Shown here in pieces: positions 56,732 through 64,000 of a stretch of DNA of 64,000 bases. The notes below the pieces were generated by a model that was not told where the DNA came from, made no database searches, and worked only from the letters and a program-made list of their open reading frames with translations. The stretch is taken from assembly GCA_002786025.1 (NCBI GenBank), contig NHNW01000010.1:620001-684000 (forward strand). Direction: 5' to 3'. Position numbers and translations under genes: made by a program. Numbering within the stretch: position 1 is the stretch's first letter; the number at the start of each line of letters is the position of its first letter. This DNA is from Zasmidium citrigriseum (lineage: Eukaryota > Ascomycota > Dothideomycetes > Mycosphaerellales > Mycosphaerellaceae).

Positions 56732-57991
56732 ATGATACCAGCCTTTGAGCCCGTGATCACCACGGCGCTCATCTTCGGCGGCTGCTGCACCAATGTCTTC
56801 GCTCTCGAGGCGATTGTCAAGTGAGGTCATTCTGCACGCCTCAAAACATCGCTGACACGTTACCCAGACTTGAATCGAGCAGTGGTATGTCATGCTCTCT
56901 AATCTAATTTCCAGACTCGACACTCATGGAATATCAGGCTTGATCATTACATTGATGCAATTCGTCTTGACCACGGGTCTTGCCTATCTGACTCAATTCG
57001 AGCCTGGATCACCTTACACAGTCCGGCCTCCGAAGGTGCCCTTCTCGAGATGGGCATTCATCGCTTTCATGTTCTTCAGCATCAATATGCTCAACAATTG
57101 GGCATTTGCGTACAACATCAGCGTCCCAGTGCACATCATTTTGCGCAGCTTTGGCAGCGTGACGACGATGATTGCAGGAGCCATACGCGGAAAGAGTTAC
57201 AGTCCATTGCAAATCCTCAGCGTCGTGCTTCTGACATTCGGCGTGCTTGTCAGTGCATGGGCAGACTCTGAGGGGAAGGTAAGCAATGAAGTCGTTCTTT
57301 CAATTATTTCGCCTTCTTACGCCATTCGTAGGGCAAGTCCATGTCGGTCGAAAGCAAAGCGTCGAGCTCGGAATTCGCCCAAGGACTCGGAATCTTGCTC
57401 ATAGCCCAGCTAATGTCTGCATTCATGGGCGCATACACCGAGGACACATACGCCATGTTCAAAGCGAGCTGGACAGAGAACCTGTTCTACTCGCACTTCT
57501 TCAGTCTGCCACTCTTCGTGCCCCTCGCTGGCACACTACGCGACCAATATCGGAAGCTTGCAGCTACGCCACACGTCAACGTACGACAGTATTTGTTGGA
57601 CGACTTGGAAAGGAAGAGCACCACTACAGCTGGCAACAGTGCACTCGAGCTTCTCTGTACGTCGGTTGAGACAATGCCTCAGGGCATTCTTTTCTTGTTC
57701 ACCAATGCCGTGACCCAGCTGGCCTGCATCTCAGGGGTCAACTTGCTGTCTGCCAAATCATCGGCGGTTACAGTGACCATTGTGCTGAACATTCGCAAGC
57801 TGGTGTCGTTCATCATGAGCACGCTCCTTTTTGGTCATGATCTGAGTGGAAAAATGGTTCTTGGGTCGGCTCTGGTGTTTGGAAGCGGCGCACTATATGG
57901 ATGGGAGACCAGCTGGAGAATTCCTAGACATAGAAAGAACAAAGCGGCAGCAAATGGCAATCTCTCGTCGGGAGGAGAGAAGAAGATGTAG
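56732..57991 (+). CDS. UDP-N-acetylglucosamine transporter, Yea4-like (UAA family)
   Basis: Exons 56732-56820, 56868-56884, 56938-57278 and 57332-57991, 368 aa; exon 2 is only 17 nt. The protein is hydrophobic with about ten predicted membrane segments. It starts MIPAFEPVITTALIFGGCCTNVFALEAIV, a typical first helix of UAA nucleotide-sugar transporters. Family blocks: LIITLMQFVLTTGLAYLTQF, VPFSRWAFIAFMFFSINMLNNWAFAYNISVPVHIILRSFG, and near the end VTVTIVLNIRKLVSFIMSTLLFGHDLSGKMVLGSALVFGSGALYG. Those blocks and the cytosolic Lys-rich tail fit the Yea4 group, which brings UDP-GlcNAc into the ER/Golgi for chitin or glycan synthesis. Substrate is assigned by family only. Confidence 0.88.
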
Positions 57992-60900
57992 ACCAATCCA
58001 CAATATATCCGGGAGAATGATGCCAATTCCTCACAGTCGACTCAATTTGCAAACGCGGCGGCGGGAACGTGGACGTCGCACTCATATGCGGCAGGCCTTG
58101 TGCGTGGACGAAGATTTCGGATGTCTGCATGCTCTTCTGCCTTCTGGAAAGGCAACGGGCGGAGGAATCACGTTTCACTCGCACCACATGGACGACAGGT
58201 CCAGGAACAACGCTCGTAACTCTGACTGACGCACACACAGCACAGGTGGCATCGCAACAGCCGTCTTCGACAGCCGATATGAGATTGACGTGACTCGACA
58301 CCAACGAGGCAATAGCATGACTATCAATGCGCTGCATTTCCGTGAGTCTGCTGGCCCTTTGGCGGCGTGTCGATCATACCGTGGCCGTGGTACTGTCCAC
58401 GAGTGGCATGGCACGTGCAGAAGGCGCAGAAGTGCAATCAACCGTTCAGACATCGCGTAAGACGTGGCAGCTTGTTTAAGGAAAGATATGAGGCAAGCGA
58501 GCCTATCGGTCTCCGGCAGCAGATTGCGTGATGCCGTTCGAAGGTTTTGTACAGTGGTACAGCACTCTCCCAGCTACCGGGGTGCTCGCAGACGGGCGCG
58601 TACGGCAGCAAGTCGTCTGTACTGCTGTTGAGCGACGGTGCATGTACGCACAAACAAGAGATGATGTGTGACCTGTTGGCTGCTGCCACGGTCTGCTCAT
58701 TTTGTCCTGGGAGTGTGGAAGTGCATCAGCCAGGGTCCGCGGAGTCAGCAGCAGGTTTTCGCTGGGCAGATCCGAAAGGGATCTCCACAGGATCTGCCCT
58801 CCACAGCGCGAGCCATGACCAGACATCGGGAAGCGTCTGCGTGAGAGGACGCTACAAGCGGATCTTATTCAATTTAGCGGATGGTTGGAATGGTGCAACC
58901 GACAACGGGGGCCAGGCCTGCCGATTTGCTGAACGGCGAGAGGGAGCATTTCCAAATAGTGGATATTCACGTGCTTGGCCATGGGCAGGCAACGCCTCGT
59001 CTCGCCTCGTGCTTGGCCCTGGCATATCTGGGGATGGTCGTGAGATGAAGGACCTGCCCATCTGGTCGCGCAGAGACGCCTCGCCGGTCGCGGTTGACTC
59101 GTGAGATCACGATGCTGGCGGGCTCAGCTGATGATGGGGAGGTCGAAGTGGATGTATATGTGAGCAGGCATGCTGGCAGGAGAGGCGATGAAGTGGGCAG
59201 CGAAATTGAACCGTTATCTTAGTTGCGGCCCCCCTTGATTGATTCCTGTGCGACTGTCCGAAGCGGACGGCGACTGCCGCATCGGGAAGGATGCAGTGCT
59301 AATGCAATTTCTTGCGAGGCGGCGAGAGCAGGACAGAACAGGGCGGACGAGGTTGCTATTGCTGCTGCTATTGCGCTATAAGAAAAACGGCGACAGTCGA
59401 GCCATGGCTATTGGCATCGGACTCGCTGGCGGATGCGGGACGAGATCCCTGCGTGGGCGCGGACGAGGATGCGCTGCGGCGATCCCTCGAAATCTCTCTC
59501 CAGCTCGTCCACGTGTGAATAACTCGTTAGCGACGTCGATCAGTGCTTGGATGGAGATTTGCCCGCCCCCAAGCTCCAATATCCCACGCATGCGGCGGCG
59601 TGGTCCTATGTAGTCGCAGGTCCGCTGCTGCTCTGCTGCTCCCCATCCCACCGCACCCACTGCCATCGCCATCCATCACCACCGCCGCCATCGCCATCGC
59701 GCATTGTGTCCAGCAGACGCGCCCCGCGACGGTGACATCCTTGACAGCGGCCAGCATCCCGCCCGGCAGCAGCTGGTAGGGTCGCACACAGACACCGATC
59801 GAGGCCGGCTCCCATCTCATGCAAGGCACTCGAAGACAAAGACTGGCCTGCCATCCCCGACGTGCGAACTCAGTCGTGCCGGCGGCAGCGTATCGCAGAC
59901 CTGCGTCGCACCGCTCGTCGCGCCCGAAGCCGGGTTGTCGCTGCAGCGCTGCGCTTGAGTTTGCCAGCGCTGGTCCAGAGTTGTGGTAGCGTGGTAGCAA
60001 CTCGGGCGACAGCAGCACCACGCTCGTCGCCACCCCAGCCCGCCAGCCTCCTCGTCCATCTGATCCAGTCTGATCACACACTCTCGCCCTGACCTGGTGA
60101 GCTCTCGCCTCCACTGCGCCCACCGCCGTCCCAGCGCGCACCCGCCGGTCCGCCATCCAGCTGCCAGCTCGACTGGATATCCGCCCCAGCACCCCAGCGA
60201 TCGTCCGCTTACACACCTACACGTGCCTCCACCACTCGACTCGGCGGCGCGTGGCACTCCCGAGCGACTCGACCCCCAGCAGCGCCGCGCTCTGCGTCTG
60301 TCTGCATCTGCACTGCTGCTACTACCGCTTCTACCTGCTGCCCGACCAGACCTCATCTCCACCGCGCGCGCTGTCTGGCTCGGCCGTCTACTCCCCATTA
60401 CCTATTACTCCCGCTGCGACTCGTCCACCACCCCCTCTCAACATCCCGGAGACCTGGCTCCCGTCCCAGACATCTCGCCGTCGCTGCGTCTCGTGTGCCC
60501 GCTCCGCGAACTGCTGCAGCCTCTTCCGCTTCGAGCCATATCCTGACGTCCCTGTGCGAGTGGCCCCACGAGCCCTCGCGCTGCCCACTGGGAACCTACC
60601 TACTACTTTCTCGTGCTCGCAACGCTGTCCGTTTCCTTGCACTCCGTTGCCTACTCCCAACCGTACGTTTATTCTCCGACTCGAGGTGCACACTGCGACC
60701 CCGCACCGCACCACGCTGCGTATCTGAACCTAACGCTGGAAGCAGAGCAACCTCGTCTGCGCATCTTCGCCTCACCTGTGCCATTCTATCCTGCCGTCCT
60801 GTCGTAAGGCTCGCGCGGGATCTGCACCGGCCATTGCGCGACTAAATCCATCCTCGCCGCTCGGCACTTGCCTCCGCTCTCTTCAGCTCACCTCTCGCTG

Positions 60901-60994
60901 TCGCCTCACGACCACTACCACCGCCGCCGTCGCCGGCCCTGTTGCTGTGCTCGCCGCCGCACCGTGAGGGAGCGCACAACCACCTGGTGCCACC
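57992..60994. promoter_or_regulatory. 3 kb region upstream of the bHLH gene, pyrimidine-rich at its 3' end
   Basis: No recognisable gene. From ~59.6 kb on, the plus strand is strongly C/T-rich with many CCACC, CTCC and CATCGCCATC-like runs, as in long fungal 5' leaders. Several open frames over 100 codons appear on both strands but are Arg/Ser/Pro-rich and lack motifs, as expected from skewed composition. It probably contains the bHLH promoter and a long transcribed leader with short upstream ORFs. Confidence 0.5.
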
Positions 60995-62793
60995 ATGGCG
61001 TCGCCTCCTACCGCCCAGCAACATCAGCAGCAGGCTCACCTGCCCTCCATCAGCAGCCTCACCAATGGCCTGCCGCCCTCAGCGCCCATCTCGCCCGACC
61101 AGCAGTCCGCCACCGACTCCACGCGCGACTCTGGCACCTGGCCCCAACCGCACAACAGCAAGCGTAAGTCGTCTCCACATGGCCCAGGCCCACCGCCTGA
61201 CTGTGAAACACCATCATGTCTAGCCTAGCATTCCACCAAAGCCACTGTGCTCTGGTATGACTATGCCATTGACTGCTACCGACACCTCGCAATCGTTGCA
61301 ATCACATACAAGCTCAAGATGCTGACCCCCCGGCGAACAGACAACTCCGCCAACAGCGGATTGCAGGTTCACACGTTACTGAACCCTGACGACTCGCCTT
61401 CCAGGCATTCAGTCCCCAGCACGCCGCAGTCTGCCCGAGTGCCGAACTCCGCCCAGTCGGCTGGCAGTGCACTGCCATCCATTAACCAAGGTTTCCAGGA
61501 TGGCTCTAATCGGGACAGCTACAACAGCTTGGGACGCGAGCTCAACCGCGACAGCAGCTACAGCGCCAGCAGCTACAACCGCGACAGCCTTGGCCGAGAA
61601 CTCAACCGAGACAGCAGAGACCTTGCTCCCCAACTCGATTCCCGGCGAAGCAGTGTCGACAGTCGCATGCACCAAGGACTCAACAACCTCTACATCAATG
61701 GACCGGCATCACCGTACGAAAGCGCAAACACCTCACAGGTGTCACTAGCTGCTAGCCTTCGTCGACCCAATGGACAAACGCCCCTCTCACCGCTCAGCGC
61801 CCGCGCTGGCCCTCGCAGCTCCAATGCACCGCGTATCGCACCTCCGATTATGCCAGTTGGACGAGGTCCTGGTGTTCCTGACCCAACAGCCGCAAAGCCA
61901 ACCCAAGGTTTCGCATGGGCTTTCCCAGACAGTGCGATTCCAGAGGAACGTCGAGGCTCAGACAGCGGCGAATCAAGTATTGGCGGGCAGGGTATCTCCA
62001 GGCAAAATAGCTTCGCTGCATCCTCTGTGCGCAGCAGCATCTTCTCGACAGACTCGCAGATGCCCACGGGGCAGAGGAGGTTCGAAGATGGTAAGAGCCA
62101 TTGTTTTGCGGTCTCACTCTGGAACAAGTACTAATTGTGTCTTAGATGCGGCTACTACCCACCACCACACGATGCAACACCGAACCATACAGAGCTTGCA
62201 GAACGAGAGCCTTCCCGCGCAAGGGGTTGGCAACTACAGCCGGACCCCAGAACTGCGCGTCAGCCACAAGTTAGCCGAGAGGAAGCGAAGGAGCGAGATG
62301 AAGGATCTGTTTGAAGAGCTCAACAAAGCTGTTCCCTCAAATGGAGGCACAAAAGCAAGCAAATGGGAGATACTCACAAAAGGTTTGTTGGGCTGGTCAC
62401 GGTCATTGGAACCAGACTGACGTGTGCACAGCTATCGAGTACATTCGAAGCACGCAACTGAACGAGCGAAATCTCCACGCAGAGGTACAGCGCCTGCAGA
62501 GGGATTCCGATTACGGCCGCGAAGCGCACAAGGAGAACGAGATGCTCAAAACCGAAGTTCAAGTAATGCACCAGCATCTGCGACGACTCGATCCACAGGC
62601 CCCGCATGTCTACGGCCATTTCACATCTCAGCTCAGTCAGCAACAATCGCAATCGCAGACGAACGGTGCGTCTGGCATCTCATTGCCGCCGCTGAACCAC
62701 GGCCAGAGCAATGGACAGGGCCACACGCCCTTTGGTCAAGGCCCACCGACGGGACAAATGCAGGGTGTTGAATACGGCCAAAATTTCAGGTAG
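60995..62793 (+). CDS. bHLH transcription factor
   Basis: Exons 60995-61163, 61341-62090, 62146-62382 and 62432-62793, 505 aa. The first intron (177 bp) is longer than others here. The start MASPPTAQQHQQQ has the favourable context CACCATGG. Residues ~50-340 are Ser/Arg/Pro-rich and disordered, with repeated RDSYNSLGRELNRDS units (~residues 104-140). The bHLH is at ~340-405: the basic region SHKLAERKRRSEMK has the His, Glu and Arg pattern of E-box (CACGTG) binders, helix 1 is LFEELNKAVP, and helix 2 AIEYIRSTQ is split from KWEILTK by intron 3. A leucine-spaced coil (NLHAEVQRLQRD, ENEMLKTEVQ) follows. The C-terminus is Gln/Gly-rich. Likely a nuclear dimeric regulator; the fungal subfamily is uncertain. 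Confidence 0.9.
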
Positions 62794-63730
62794 AACATGA
62801 TTTGACGGCCCGTTTGAACACCCGCCGTTATGATCGACATCTGGTCTCGCGATCGGATCGGACCACAACTAAGGGTTTCGGGGAATATACGCTGGGCACG
62901 AAATAATGTGTCCGGATGTGCGGGTTGCACCTCGACAATTCGCTCCGGCAAGGCGTCTTTGACTCTTACAGCTCTATACCATATCGCGGATTTGCTTTGA
63001 CGGTGGGGAGGTGTCGGCAAATGGGAAGAAAGCACTTGGGGAGTTGGGACTGGTCTCACGGAGGATGCTCACGCTTCGTTTCGCCCACGGCATGGATGGC
63101 TCTTATGAAGAAAAGATGGCGGACCGACAGCACAGCTCCTCGGACTACTGTAACTCTGGCGGCGATCTTTGGCGTTTTTCATGTGTGGTGCATTATATTC
63201 CGGATAAGGAGAAGGGGACATGGCTGTGACATATGTATCTTAGCATTGCGAGGTGGACGCGACCTAGAGTTGCTCAAATGAGATTACTATTGGTGAATCA
63301 GCGAGGGATATGATATGTCTAGGCAGTATAAATTAGCTATCTCGGTGGACACTTGAAGCCCTGTGCTTGGAAGACGTGGAATGACAGCGCAGGTTTTTGG
63401 CCATTTCGTCATGTTCGTTTCCTAGTGTCTCCACTGAAGCATGACGGAGTCTCGCTGCTCCTTGAGTTCAATCCGTCGTCAAGCCTACTCGACTCTTGAA
63501 ATTCACGTCACATGCCGAGGCAGCTGCGCTCCAGATCGATAGATCGACGCAGGGATGTCGTTGAGGGCTGCAGAAACGTGAATGCCTCAGGCACATGGCT
63601 CATTCACCTCACCTCACTCGCCCTCACCTCACGTTCCGTATCTCGTTACTTTGCTCTACGATCCCGTCAAATGTCTTCCTAGTGATCATTTTTCACAATT
63701 TCGCTCGTTTCGCCCAGCCCGCCGTTTGCA
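62794..63730. other. Intergenic region, no gene seen
   Basis: 3' flank of the bHLH gene and promoter of the last gene. TCACCTCACTCGCCC-like pyrimidine repeats at ~63600-63640 precede the next start. Confidence 0.5.
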
Positions 63731-64000
63731 ATGGCCACCTCACAAACCAAAGAGCCCTACGAACCTATGGACAGCGCCTCCGATTCGGATCACGATTCGG
63801 AGTCAAGAACGTCTGCAGATGTCCAGCGCCATGATCGCGAAACTCTCACAGCCGAAGAAGAAGCCGAGAGACTGTTGACGGGAGATCAAGAGAAGTCGCA
63901 AGATGCGAGGAAGTTGGCGCATATGTTTCGCCGGGAAGAGCGGGAACATAAACGGAGTCGAAGGCGGCAGAGAAGGCAAGATCGAAGGTCTAAGAAACAT
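63731..64000 (+). CDS. 5' end of an unidentified gene (cut by window edge)
   Basis: Ninety codons open from ATG at 63731 to the window end. The N-terminus MATSQTKEPYEPMDSASDSD is acidic and Ser-rich, followed by TAEEEAERLLTG and then a very basic stretch (EEREHKRSRRRQRRQDRRSK). No domain is reached. Such acidic-then-basic cytosolic N-termini occur in several fungal membrane and nuclear proteins, so no function can be assigned. Context before the ATG (TTTGCA) is ordinary. The purine-rich, stop-free frame with a pyrimidine-rich leader supports a real start. Confidence 0.55.
   Translation, partial: MATSQTKEPYEPMDSASDSDHDSESRTSADVQRHDRETLTAEEEAERLLTGDQEKSQDARKLAHMFRREEREHKRSRRRQRRQDRRSKKH

Noticed and set aside
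58547..59104. 185-codon plus-strand open frame
   Set aside because: No recognisable family, no ordered domain pattern, competing antisense frames of similar length.
59527..60546. Several 150-230 codon frames on both strands upstream of the bHLH gene
   Set aside because: Explained by strong C/T skew and high GC; Arg/Ser/Pro-rich and motif-free.

Overview
The window is nuclear DNA from a filamentous ascomycete (Pezizomycotina). The genes have many short introns of about 47-115 bp with GT...AG ends and CTAAC/CTGAC-like branch sites. Two blocks show saturated RIP (repeat-induced point mutation), and a fused aspartyl-tRNA synthetase of the ErdS type, known only from fungi, is present. Gene style suggests a Dothideomycete, but that is a weak inference. 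I rebuilt the introns by eye from splice sites and reading-frame continuity; nothing was searched.

Layout. 1-10.1 kb: 3' part of a xanthine dehydrogenase/purine hydroxylase, a cytochrome P450, a small coiled-coil protein, a bromodomain protein (NuA4/Brd8-like) and an ER-bound oxygenase (mpaB/DUF2236). 10.2-20.8 kb: a gene-free RIP island holding a fossil MULE-like transposase and a second unknown ORF on the plus strand, then a large LINE (non-LTR retrotransposon) on the minus strand. 21.4-36.1 kb: RasGEF, GH43 glycosidase, SDR, a disordered protein, Cgr1, the mitochondrial ornithine carrier, NAD(P)HX dehydratase, a small protein and an alpha/beta hydrolase. 36.7-39.8 kb: ErdS, an AspRS fused to a DUF2156 lipid-aminoacylation domain. 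40.2-43.3 kb: a second RIP island with an ORF related to the unknown ORF of the first. 45.0-64.0 kb: Zn2Cys6 regulator, FAD monooxygenase, the ERAD lectin Yos9/OS-9, a secreted type-B carboxylesterase, a UDP-GlcNAc transporter (Yea4-like), a bHLH factor behind a 3 kb gene-free upstream region, and the 5' end of one more gene.

Most genes are unrelated housekeeping or accessory functions. The clearest functional unit is ErdS plus the alpha/beta hydrolase directly downstream on the same strand. ErdS transfers Asp from Asp-tRNA to ergosterol, and a hydrolase called ErdH is known to remove it, so this pair may be a make-and-erase module for ergosteryl-aspartate. GH43 and SDR converge with 16 bp between stop codons. 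Yos9, Yea4 and the secreted esterase are all secretory-pathway proteins, but I see no evidence that they form a cluster.
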